Source of the DNA: a virus
Virus record (IMG/VR): IMGVR_UViG_3300005524_000012
Span: 1 to 35,720 of that record
Length of the DNA: 35,720 nucleotides
Reading direction: 5' to 3' (one strand)
Made by a program: the position numbers and the translations under genes. The number at the start of each line of letters is the position of its first letter. The stretch's first letter is position 1. The notes under the pieces were generated by a model that was not told the DNA's origin, made no database searches, and was given only the letters and a program-made list of their open reading frames with translations. Below are positions 22,750-29,741 of this stretch, one piece after another.

Positions 22750-23736
22750 TTACTGAACCAAAAATTTTTTATGTTGCTCGTGTTTTCGTTCTTCAGTAAT
22801 CCTTGCATAACGTAAAGTCGTTTCTGGGGAAGAATGTCCAAGCAATTCCTGTACTGCCACTAATTCAGCACCATTGTTCAATGTGAGGGTGGCAAACGTG
22901 TGACGAAGGACATGCGGGCTCACTTTCTCTTCTAAATCTACATTTCTCGCGATTTTTTTTATTTCTTCTTGGATTGCTCTATTGCTTATCCTTCTATATG
23001 GTTTTTTTACGGTAACCATCAAGGCTTCACAATCATCAGTGCGTAATTTTAGATATTTTTTCAAATGATAGAGTGCCTTAAATGAAAGATAAACTTCCCT
23101 TTCTTTATTCCCTTTTCCAATTACTCGTGTAGACATATTTTGGACGTCGATGTCTGTTCTATTCAGTTTCTGGATATCCGATAAACGACACCCTGTTGCA
23201 TACATTACTTCAATAAATGCCCGTTGTCTAACAGTTTTACATCCTTCCCTTAGCATTTCTAGTTCTTCGATAGTCAGTGCCTTCGGCAGACGCTTTTCAA
23301 CTTTTGGCGTCCGTAATTTAACGGTAGGATCCTTTTGAATAACTTCTTCAGCAGCCAGCCAGCCGAAAAAGGATTTTAAGGCAGAAAGCTTCGTTCCCAT
23401 CGTACTCATTTTTACTTTTAATTCTCCTAAATAAACCCGAATGTCAGCTGCTGTTATTTCTTCTGTTTTCTTCTTAATCCTGTCTGAGAAAAGACGCAAT
23501 TCCATTTGATAATTTAATAAAGTTTTAGGGCTTAGTCCGTCCAACTTTTTGGCAGATAAATATAAGCTTATTTTTTCTTGTAAATCAGGATGTTTTTCAT
23601 CTGGCTCGACTACTTGAACGTAATACTTTGATACAACAGCTGACAAATTACCTTTTACACCTTCGACATCCAAAAAAGGAAACATGTCATAAATGACTGC
23701 AGTGACTTCTGACAACAATTGTTCTCCGGCGTTCAT
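22750..23736 (-). CDS. Xer-type tyrosine recombinase in the structural operon
   Basis: I start at MNAGEQLLSEV, with AAGGGAGGATAAC before the ATG. The first ~155 residues form a SAM-like core-binding domain (LSPKTLLNYQMELRLFSDRI). The catalytic domain has Arg in YATGCRLSDIQKL, HxxR in SPHVLRHTFATL and Tyr310 in TTLRYARI, all intact. The size (328 aa) is XerC/D-like, without the arm domain of the phage integrase at 8671. It is divergent from an XRE regulator, with overlapping promoters. It might mobilise the island, resolve genome multimers, or integrate the phage at a second site. Confidence 0.9.
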   Translation of the reverse strand: MNAGEQLLSEVTAVIYDMFPFLDVEGVKGNLSAVVSKYYVQVVEPDEKHPDLQEKISLYLSAKKLDGLSPKTLLNYQMELRLFSDRIKKKTEEITAADIRVYLGELKVKMSTMGTKLSALKSFFGWLAAEEVIQKDPTVKLRTPKVEKRLPKALTIEELEMLREGCKTVRQRAFIEVMYATGCRLSDIQKLNRTDIDVQNMSTRVIGKGNKEREVYLSFKALYHLKKYLKLRTDDCEALMVTVKKPYRRISNRAIQEEIKKIARNVDLEEKVSPHVLRHTFATLTLNNGAELVAVQELLGHSSPETTLRYARITEERKHEQHKKFLVQ

Positions 23737-23751
23737 GTTATCCTCCCTTTT

Positions 23752-23768
23752 AATACGTTTAACGTATT
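23752..23768. promoter_or_regulatory. Island operator OP1
   Basis: AATACGTTTAACGTATT, a perfect 17-bp palindrome overlapping the -35 of the rightward promoter. Confidence 0.7.
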
Positions 23769-23786
23769 GATTGAATCTAGTATAAT
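23758..23786 (+). promoter_or_regulatory. Rightward promoter of the XRE/HEPN-like genes
   Basis: TTTAAC, 17-base spacer, TATAAT. OP1 overlaps the -35 box, so autoregulation by the XRE protein is likely. Confidence 0.65.
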
Positions 23787-23807
23787 ACAATACACTAAAC
23801 GTATCAA
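23779..23807 (-). promoter_or_regulatory. Leftward promoter of the second recombinase
   Basis: On the minus strand TTGATA, 17-base spacer, TATACT. Its -10 box overlaps that of the rightward promoter, and OP2 and OP3 cover its spacer and -35 box. Confidence 0.7.
23789..23805. promoter_or_regulatory. Island operator OP2
   Basis: AATACACTAAACGTATC, matching OP1 at 12 of 17 positions and sharing both outer half-sites. Confidence 0.6.
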
Positions 23808-23822
23808 TAGTTTAAACGTATT
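23806..23822. promoter_or_regulatory. Island operator OP3
   Basis: AATAGTTTAAACGTATT, directly adjoining OP2 (17-bp step) and matching OP1 at 14 of 17 positions. Confidence 0.65.
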
Positions 23823-23849
23823 CAACTTAAAAATTCGGAGGACTTCTTT

Positions 23850-24056
23850 ATGAAAGTTGTAATTAAATTAGACCAACTATTACAGGAAAGAAGCATGTCA
23901 CAGCATGAATTGTCTCGGATTACAGGAATCAGGCAACCATCTATAAATGATATGTGTAGAAATCAAACAGTACGACTTCCATTAGATAATCTAGCAAAAA
24001 TTTGTGAAGCCTTAAACTGTGAAATTAACGACATTTTAGAGTTGGTGAAACCATGA
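23850..24056 (+). CDS. XRE/YozG-like HTH regulator of the island
   Basis: 68 residues: a beta start (MKVVIKLDQLLQ), then MSQHELSRITGIRQPSINDM with the HTH, then LAKICEALNCEINDILEL. This is the short YozG/HTH_26 form of the XRE family. The ribosome site is CGGAGGACTTC. Its stop overlaps the ATG of the HEPN-like gene (ATGA). It probably binds OP1-OP3, repressing both itself and the recombinase; if the next protein is a toxin, it may also serve as antitoxin. Confidence 0.82.
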   Translation: MKVVIKLDQLLQERSMSQHELSRITGIRQPSINDMCRNQTVRLPLDNLAKICEALNCEINDILELVKP

Positions 24057-24574
24057 GTATTTATTTAAACTCGCTAGAGTTTAAACTAAAATCCGCTGAA
24101 TACCATAAAGAAAAATGTCTAGAAGCTTTAAATAAACTAATTTTGTTTGAAACGGATGAATCACGATTAGTCGCTATTTCTTCTGAATTCACAGCAATGA
24201 TGTTGGTTTTTCAATCATGCGTCGATATAGTTGGACAATATATCAACAGCAAAAGAAGACTTGGTATGTCTCCAAATACACTATATTTCAGTAATATAAA
24301 GGATAGTACATCTACAAGACTTGACGATCTACAAACTGCTATAAATGAGCTACATAAAGAATCAAGGTACGTCTTTAGTTATTGCAATACAATTAAGCAT
24401 AGAAATTTAATCCATCTTTCTGACCAATGGATTTTTGTTTCACCATTTCTGCCAGTTCAATGTTTTTATGTTGACTCGTTTAAAAAATATCCTAAACAAG
24501 AGCTATGGGATTTATTAAATCGCACATTTAAGAACATGACCAATAAAATTAATGTTTTGGTAAGCCAGGTCTAA
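24053..24574 (+). CDS. HEPN-like protein (173 aa) coupled to the XRE gene
   Basis: An all-helical protein whose layout resembles Cthe_2314-type HEPN domains: a long first helix (YHKEKCLEALNKLILFETDE), a bundle with SSEFTAMMLVFQSCVDIVGQ, then YCNTIKHRNLIH. In active HEPN ribonucleases the motif is R-x4-6-H; here the nearest equivalent, CNTIKH, has Cys where Arg is expected, so catalysis is in doubt. It starts at ATGA over the stop of the XRE gene, with GGTGAAACC before it. The gene ends in its own terminator. The call is a fold-level guess. Confidence 0.6.
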   Translation: MSIYLNSLEFKLKSAEYHKEKCLEALNKLILFETDESRLVAISSEFTAMMLVFQSCVDIVGQYINSKRRLGMSPNTLYFSNIKDSTSTRLDDLQTAINELHKESRYVFSYCNTIKHRNLIHLSDQWIFVSPFLPVQCFYVDSFKKYPKQELWDLLNRTFKNMTNKINVLVSQV

Positions 24575-24590
24575 CCTGGCTTCTAATTTT
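24562..24590 (+). terminator. Terminator of the HEPN-like gene
   Basis: Perfect 8-bp stem AAGCCAGG/CCTGGCTT, 5-base loop, then CTAATTTT; it overlaps the stop codon. The converging tail fibre gene ends 57 bases further on. Confidence 0.75.
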
Positions 24591-24646
24591 ACGAAAGAAC
24601 TGGAAATAGCTTTTTGAATCGACACACTTTGATCCAAGTACGACAA

Positions 24647-25495
24647 TCAGTTTATCCTTGACCAATCGGCTGAACCACTTCCAACTGAGACTGCCATATA
24701 ACATACTTTATTGATAGTGTCCACAAATACTTGACCGATAAAATTTGCATTAGAAGTTGGTGCAGATGTTCCTGTTCTAACATTTACCGTATTATAACCG
24801 CCGGTTTGAACAATTCCGGTTGCCCGGTTAATAGATAAAGCGGCACCCAAATTACTACCATCATCGGCACGTCTAGAAATTTCAAAATTAGTTCCATTAT
24901 TAAAACCTGTTTCCGCATCTCCGGTCGCTCTTAAAATCCATCTTTCAGAACCATTTTGTTGAATATGATAACCATGATAACTAGCTGATCCATTTACGTT
25001 TACATAAGAATCAGAAGGATATGAGTTTAAATAAGAAATACTAACTAGATTCGTTAACGAAGAAGATAGCACGTTAAACGGTTGATAATAATAAGGTGTG
25101 ACATATCCAAGGTTATTGCTATATTCAACAAATGCGACTAAATTTGTACTACTGTTAACCGCTTTTCCATAAAGAACTAATTTTCCGTTTTCATAATTAA
25201 CCACAAGGTTAAAGGTTCCTTGTGAAGGAGGATTATACGTCACGGTATTTGTTCCATCGTCTTTTGTGATAATGGAAATTAAAGCAGAATCATCCGCTTT
25301 ATTACGTCCAACCGCCATGATTTTAAAAGTATGTGCACTTTGGGGTACATAATTGGTTACATCTGAATTATAAACTGCAACATCTAATATTTTCGCATAG
25401 TTAGATAGTGTGGTGGTTGTGCTTCGAAAGGTAGATGCAAATATTTTTCTATAAACACATTTCGATTCATCAATGTCATTAGTAATTGTACTCAT
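24647..25495 (-). CDS. Tail fibre / receptor-binding protein
   Basis: A 282-residue beta-rich Ser/Thr/Asn-rich protein (AKILDVAVYNSDVTNYVPQS; NGSASYHGYHIQQNGSERWI; LGAALSINRATGIVQTGGYN), ending in QVFVDTINKVCYMAVSV..ADWSRIN, a C-terminal cap common on Firmicute phage fibres. The start overlaps the glycosidase gene upstream by 17 bases. It is the last fibre gene before the recombinase island. It likely binds the host surface. Confidence 0.75.
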   Translation of the reverse strand: MSTITNDIDESKCVYRKIFASTFRSTTTTLSNYAKILDVAVYNSDVTNYVPQSAHTFKIMAVGRNKADDSALISIITKDDGTNTVTYNPPSQGTFNLVVNYENGKLVLYGKAVNSSTNLVAFVEYSNNLGYVTPYYYQPFNVLSSSLTNLVSISYLNSYPSDSYVNVNGSASYHGYHIQQNGSERWILRATGDAETGFNNGTNFEISRRADDGSNLGAALSINRATGIVQTGGYNTVNVRTGTSAPTSNANFIGQVFVDTINKVCYMAVSVGSGSADWSRIN

Positions 25496-26852
25496 AACTC
25501 GTTCCCCCTATAAAATGACTTAGCATTCTTTTTGTTGCATCCGTATCCGCTAAATCATACCACCACCAAACCTGTTCGATAAAATCACGATTAAAATAGT
25601 CAAGCAAACCTGCCATATAAAGTGATTGTGCAACCCCATTTGTTGTAACCATATCTGAGGCATTCCATGTATAATTAGACGGTCTTGTTAATGCCACATA
25701 GTAATCCTGCATTCCTGATTCAGAAATGACAAATTTAACATTAGGGTAAAGAGATTGCATGTAACGGATAACAAAATTAGTTGCTTGCACTCGCCATCCC
25801 AATACACTATCCGTAACAGTGGCATTTGATTTTTTATTGGTCACATATGGATACACATTCATCAGAACATAGTCAACATTATTCAAAATACTAGGGTCTA
25901 AATTCATGCTTTCTTCATCGCCCATTGTCGTTATACCTGTTTTATATCCATAGGATTTAGCGAGATTTAGACAATCATTGACGAATTGAAAATGACTAGG
26001 ATCACCATAAATGTTTCCAAACTCATTCATAATCGTTAGTATCGGTATTCCATAAGGCTGAAATTTAGTTGCAATTTGGGTAATAAATCCCTTCCAGGCT
26101 GATTGATAATTTGAATCACCAGCAGCATTTATATGAGCTTGGGTAAAGTTGTTATGCATTTTGATAGCATTTACTGTCATACCCTTGCTTTGAATAACAG
26201 AAATTGCTTTTGCTAAATTATCCAAGTTTTCAGCAATATAGAAAGAGTTATTTGTTGAATTAAATCCAATATGAATGGGGTAAACAACACCGTCTACATG
26301 ATGTTTCTCCCATATATCAATTTGTGCCATCATATTATCCCATGACTTTTGATTATAACTACCATTATAGTCGTTCGTCCATCCCCAATAGGCACTTACA
26401 CAAAATTGAGGTTTGAAAATTCGATTCTTCGCTTTCAGCGCATTATCCGCCAAGGACGCCGTATTGCTATTGATTGCATTTACCAAGCTCGACTTATCAG
26501 AAGTCGCTAATTTCGATAAATCACCAATAGCTGAAGTATTTGTTTCGATATTTGTTGTATTAGTATTTACTTTTGAATCTACATCCGCAAGCCGATCTCC
26601 TAACTTTGAAAAAGCACCGCGAGCGTCTACTACTTCCGCATTGGTATTTATATTGGATAAATTATTAATGGCATTTGTATTCGCATTAACTTGAGCATTC
26701 GTTGCGTCTAAATCCTTTTGTTTTGCGAACTGAATATTTCCATCCTTACTACCCACAAAAAGTTTTTCTGTATCGGTTGTAAATCCCGGTTCTCCTTCAT
26801 CTAACTTCGGTAAATTTTTCTCGAGTCCACGTCGTAACTTAATTTTCGGCAT
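25479..26852 (-). CDS. Tailspike with a clan GH-A glycoside hydrolase domain
   Basis: The N-terminal ~45 residues (PKIKLRRGLEKNLPKLDEGE, then TTDTEKLFVGSKDGNIQF) are a virion-attachment domain like that of Mtd/hyaluronidase-type phage fibres. A Thr/Asn-rich coiled coil runs to about residue 130. From there a TIM barrel begins (PQFCVSAYWGWTNDYNG; VDGVVYPIHIGF), with Glu277 in LTIMNEFGN as acid/base and Glu378 in FVISESGMQ as nucleophile, the GH-A signature. It is closest in feel to GH53-like or related endoglycanases. It should degrade a capsule or wall polysaccharide. Confidence 0.8.
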   Translation of the reverse strand: MPKIKLRRGLEKNLPKLDEGEPGFTTDTEKLFVGSKDGNIQFAKQKDLDATNAQVNANTNAINNLSNINTNAEVVDARGAFSKLGDRLADVDSKVNTNTTNIETNTSAIGDLSKLATSDKSSLVNAINSNTASLADNALKAKNRIFKPQFCVSAYWGWTNDYNGSYNQKSWDNMMAQIDIWEKHHVDGVVYPIHIGFNSTNNSFYIAENLDNLAKAISVIQSKGMTVNAIKMHNNFTQAHINAAGDSNYQSAWKGFITQIATKFQPYGIPILTIMNEFGNIYGDPSHFQFVNDCLNLAKSYGYKTGITTMGDEESMNLDPSILNNVDYVLMNVYPYVTNKKSNATVTDSVLGWRVQATNFVIRYMQSLYPNVKFVISESGMQDYYVALTRPSNYTWNASDMVTTNGVAQSLYMAGLLDYFNRDFIEQVWWWYDLADTDATKRMLSHFIGGTSYEYNY

Positions 26853-27316
26853 TAAAACTCACCTCCATCATAGGCGCCTGAATTCGGATCAAAGAAGTCT
26901 CCTCCATCTACATTCGGCGTATTTGGCGCTGGGGATGCTGGTTGTGTTTCATTCCAGTTAATTCCCAAAACATCTACAATAGGAATAATAGTTGCTGGCC
27001 TCTTCCGTTTTAATTCGTCGTAACGTGCATTAAAAAAAGAGGCTCTGTTTTGATCCTCTGTTAAGAGCAAATGTGCCGCTAATCCATAGGGAAGAATGGT
27101 AAGGGCTGAACGGTCATCTATCATCAAGGGACTAGTTTCATTTAAGATGGCTAATGGAGTGGCTATCGCTGGCAATAACTCCGATTGAAGCAAAGTTAAA
27201 ATCGGCCATGCTTTCTTTTTATAATCATCCGGATAGCCGTCAAATGTGCCATCCTGAGATAATTCATCCATAATATTCATTGCTATTGTAAAAACGTCTT
27301 GAGCGATTACTGTCAT
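26852..27316 (-). CDS. Head-tail connector/adaptor protein
   Basis: The first ~120 residues are helical (FTIAMNIMDELSQDGTFDGY; KAWPILTLLQSELLPAIA; YGLAAHLLLTEDQNRASFFN; YDELKRKRPATI), typical of podovirus/siphovirus adaptor proteins that dock under the portal (P22 gp4/SPP1 gp15 class). A Pro/Gly/Asp-rich tail follows. It lies between the capsid genes and the fibre genes and overlaps the tailspike start by one base. Confidence 0.7.
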   Translation of the reverse strand: MTVIAQDVFTIAMNIMDELSQDGTFDGYPDDYKKKAWPILTLLQSELLPAIATPLAILNETSPLMIDDRSALTILPYGLAAHLLLTEDQNRASFFNARYDELKRKRPATIIPIVDVLGINWNETQPASPAPNTPNVDGGDFFDPNSGAYDGGEF

Positions 27317-27327
27317 CGAATCACCCC

Positions 27328-27564
27328 TTAATATAATGCAATTATCCCTGTCGCTGTGGTACCTGTTGCTTTGATCTGTTTTACCATCAACGGATAGATA
27401 GTGCCGGCAGTTAAGTTAAAAGTGACAGTGCTACCTGTTGGCATAACCGCGACTATATTTCCGCTTGCTGTAACCATTAGGGCGCTTGATGGCGTTGCTA
27501 AACCTGTTGTATCATTCGGTGTCACGGCTACGGCATCCTGATACGGTTTGGTGAATGCTAACAT
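27328..27564 (-). CDS. Small beta-rich head protein (78 aa)
   Basis: The pattern TPSSALMVTASGNIVAVMPT, then TVTFNLTAGTIYPLMVKQIK, then GTTATGIIALY is common to a small family of phage head proteins coded next to the capsid. A capsid decoration or completion protein is likely. The ribosome site is AAAAGGATGATGTAA. An all-beta fold is predicted. Confidence 0.65.
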   Translation of the reverse strand: MLAFTKPYQDAVAVTPNDTTGLATPSSALMVTASGNIVAVMPTGSTVTFNLTAGTIYPLMVKQIKATGTTATGIIALY

Positions 27565-27587
27565 TTACATCATCCTTTTCAATGCAA

Positions 27588-27618
27588 ATAAAAAAAGGCA
27601 GAGTATTATCCCTGCCTT
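27588..27618 (-). terminator. Terminator within the structural operon
   Basis: On the minus strand AAGGCAG, a 10-base loop, CTGCCTT, then TTTTT. It follows the 47-residue gene after the major capsid gene, so it would lower read-through into the connector and tail genes. Confidence 0.8.
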
Positions 27619-27623
27619 ACTGG

Positions 27624-27767
27624 TTACTTTTTCTTAGAAGATTCAGTGACTTGATCTGTCACTTCTTCGAATCCTTCGTTTAAGTAAGCAGCTGCTTGAA
27701 TATCATTAATAGCTGTTACTTGTACGGTTTCTCCTTCACTGTTGACAATTTGAAATACTCGTTCCAT
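27624..27767 (-). CDS. Small protein after the capsid gene (47 aa)
   Basis: AGGAGGTATTGTG precedes the ATG. The protein is acidic with a helical middle (NDIQAAAYLNEGFEEVTDQV) and a Lys-rich end. It resembles the small unannotated genes that follow major capsid genes; a head-completion or decoration role is a guess. Confidence 0.65.
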   Translation of the reverse strand: MERVFQIVNSEGETVQVTAINDIQAAAYLNEGFEEVTDQVTESSKKK

Positions 27768-27779
27768 CACAATACCTCC

Positions 27780-28613
27780 TTAGTTTACAGTTAACCAAGC
27801 GTAAACCGCTTTTACGCGTGAAGTTAAAACAAAAGCATCATAGTAAATACGGCCTTCTACAAGATTTCCGTTAATGCCTGGAGGATTTTCGTGAATCTTG
27901 TAATCTTGAAGCTTTTTAGGTGCACACATAGCCGACTTGTGAACAATAATGAATGGAGTTTTGGCCGGCATATAAGAAGTTGGAACTTTGACAATAGCAA
28001 CACCATCAACTTCCCCGACTTGGCCTGTAATTAGCATATTTTGAGCTAATTCAGACGCTTTAATGAAAGTTCCATCTTGCTTTAAGAAGTTATAAAACCT
28101 CGGTGTCACGAACGCAATACGGCCATCCTGCGGCACCTTATTATCATCAAGATAAGCAGTTGCTTGTAAGAATGAAGTATAAGCATTTGCTGCCGTAATA
28201 TCCGTTGCAGTAGGTAGCCCGCCATTTGCCGCTGCTGCTGCTTGCCATTTAGCTAGTCGGTAAGTATCAATTTCTGGAACTACAACTTCATCGTTTTGTC
28301 GAGCGAGCGCTTTGCCGGCGTCACGTACATTCATCGAATCTTCTTGGTTTCCTGCATCAATCGTGAACGTGAAGGAACGGTCACGGGAAAGTGTGAAAGA
28401 TGTAGTCGTGTCATCCAATTCAGCAGCAGTACCATAACGGTTTGTGCCGGTGCGAGAATAGTCATTCATTGCACTTGTTGAAATGTTGTAAATGGTAACG
28501 GTTTTTACACCATCCCAGTCATAATCTTGATGAGTGGCCGCCTCTGTTAAAGATTTAAGAGCAAACCTCTCGTCAACTTTGGAACTATATTTAGTAGCTA
28601 AGTTTTGAGCCAT
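27780..28613 (-). CDS. Major capsid protein
   Basis: A 277-residue protein with an HK97-type layout: an N-arm (YSSKVDERFALKSLTEAATH), an E-loop-like beta part, then the spine region (FTFTIDAGNQEDSMNVRDAG), an A-domain (IAFVTPRFYNFLKQD; VGEVDGVAIVKVPTSYMP) and a beta end (EGRIYYDAFVLTSRVKAVYA). It directly follows the scaffold gene, and its ribosome site is AAGGAGATG. Such sequences are usually annotated as phage capsid proteins of Firmicute phages. Confidence 0.85.
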   Translation of the reverse strand: MAQNLATKYSSKVDERFALKSLTEAATHQDYDWDGVKTVTIYNISTSAMNDYSRTGTNRYGTAAELDDTTTSFTLSRDRSFTFTIDAGNQEDSMNVRDAGKALARQNDEVVVPEIDTYRLAKWQAAAAANGGLPTATDITAANAYTSFLQATAYLDDNKVPQDGRIAFVTPRFYNFLKQDGTFIKASELAQNMLITGQVGEVDGVAIVKVPTSYMPAKTPFIIVHKSAMCAPKKLQDYKIHENPPGINGNLVEGRIYYDAFVLTSRVKAVYAWLTVN

Positions 28614-28634
28614 AGTTTAATTCATCTCCTTGAT

Positions 28635-29417
28635 TTAAACAGAATTAAAACCTTGCAGGAATGGATCATCTTCCTCACTAATGTTTGACACACTTCCGTT
28701 TGCTGTTACAGAACCGACAGGTGCCTTTTTAGCGTTTTCTTCATTCTGCTTAAGGGTTTGTAATTGTTGTTGTAATTGTTGGTTTAAATGTTGCATATAA
28801 GCGTATTTCAAAGGAATACCATTTGCATTCATTTCCCATACGCTTTGTGGAATTTCATCGGTTTGGGAATTAAAATCCCGGCCGTTTGCCTGTTTGAAGT
28901 AATCGAAAAAATCGTTGTACTCCGCATTTTTCTTCTCTTCCTCTGCTTTTGCTTGCCGTTCGGCTTCAAATTGCTGGCGAAATTTTCGATTTTCAAGCAT
29001 TTCTTGGGCTAATTCTTCCGAAATGCCTTGCTGGACTAATTCATTAATGCGTTCTTGCTCCTGTTGAGCTTGAACGGCTTGAATATATTCATCGGGAGTC
29101 ATCCCATATTGTTTGGCAAGATTCTCAACAAACGAAAGACGCGGATCACTTTCAAGCGCTTGTAGGCGTTCTTGTAATTTGTCATAATTGAGACCTTTTT
29201 GAGCCAATTCACGAGCTCGTTCCTCGTCTAAATCCAATTCCTCTTTGTTATATTTCACTTTGAGGAATGGTTGTGGCGTTTCTGTTGTTTCGGTCGCTTG
29301 TGGTTGAGCTTCCGGGTTAATTTCGGTTGTTTCGGCTTGTGTTTCTACTTGCTCCGGTGTTTCAGTCGGTGTGGTGGCCTCTTCGAAACCTTCCGGTAAA
29401 ATCATATCTTCATTCAT
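28635..29417 (-). CDS. Scaffold protein
   Basis: Acidic, Glu/Gln/Thr-rich start (ATTPTETPEQVETQAETTEI), a short folded part (FLKVKYNKEELDLDEERARE) typical of phage scaffolds, long coiled-coil helices from about 75 to 230, and an acidic C-terminal EEDDPFLQGF. Directly upstream of the capsid gene, as expected. It would guide procapsid assembly and then leave. The length of 260 is normal. Confidence 0.85.
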   Translation of the reverse strand: MNEDMILPEGFEEATTPTETPEQVETQAETTEINPEAQPQATETTETPQPFLKVKYNKEELDLDEERARELAQKGLNYDKLQERLQALESDPRLSFVENLAKQYGMTPDEYIQAVQAQQEQERINELVQQGISEELAQEMLENRKFRQQFEAERQAKAEEEKKNAEYNDFFDYFKQANGRDFNSQTDEIPQSVWEMNANGIPLKYAYMQHLNQQLQQQLQTLKQNEENAKKAPVGSVTANGSVSNISEEDDPFLQGFNSV

Positions 29418-29476
29418 TGTGATTCTCCTTCCGTGTATGGTTGCACGTATAGCCTTTTAACGCCTTACTTAGGGCA

Positions 29477-29502
29477 ATAAAAAAACACCTATTTTTGGTG
29501 TT
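29477..29502 (-). terminator. Terminator before the scaffold gene
   Basis: On the minus strand AACACC, 7-base loop, GGTGTT, then TTTTTTTATT. It separates the portal part from the scaffold/capsid part of the late operon; no clear promoter follows within the 60 bases before the scaffold gene. Confidence 0.7.
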
Positions 29503-29710
29503 AGAAATTGAACATTCCTTTTTTAGCTGTTGCCTGCATAGGAGCATCAAGAGGCTTAGAAGTTACCGCTGGCTTTGGTGCAGCCGTTTGTAATCCTGGT
29601 TTTAATGCATTCGCAGGCTTAACAGAAATATGTTTTGTTCTTACTCCCGGCGTGTGGATGGTTGCTCCACGGGATTTCATGCCGGCAGTCGTGCCTTTTG
29701 TTTTAGTCAT
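29501..29710 (-). CDS. Small basic head-region protein (69 aa)
   Basis: Basic, Thr/Ala/Pro-rich and mostly disordered (GVRTKHISVKPANALKPGL), ending KKGMFNF. The ribosome site is GAGAGGAGGTGATACC. It lies between portal and scaffold. No family is recognised; a minor virion or DNA-binding head protein is possible. Confidence 0.6.
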   Translation of the reverse strand: MTKTKGTTAGMKSRGATIHTPGVRTKHISVKPANALKPGLQTAAPKPAVTSKPLDAPMQATAKKGMFNF

Positions 29711-29741
29711 GGTATCACCTCCTCTCTTCTATTTGGTACGC

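Noticed and set aside
22750-26852. Fibre phase variation by DNA inversion with the second recombinase
   Set aside because: I found no inverted repeat pair around the fibre genes and no second, silent fibre end. The palindromes near the recombinase fit regulator operators better.
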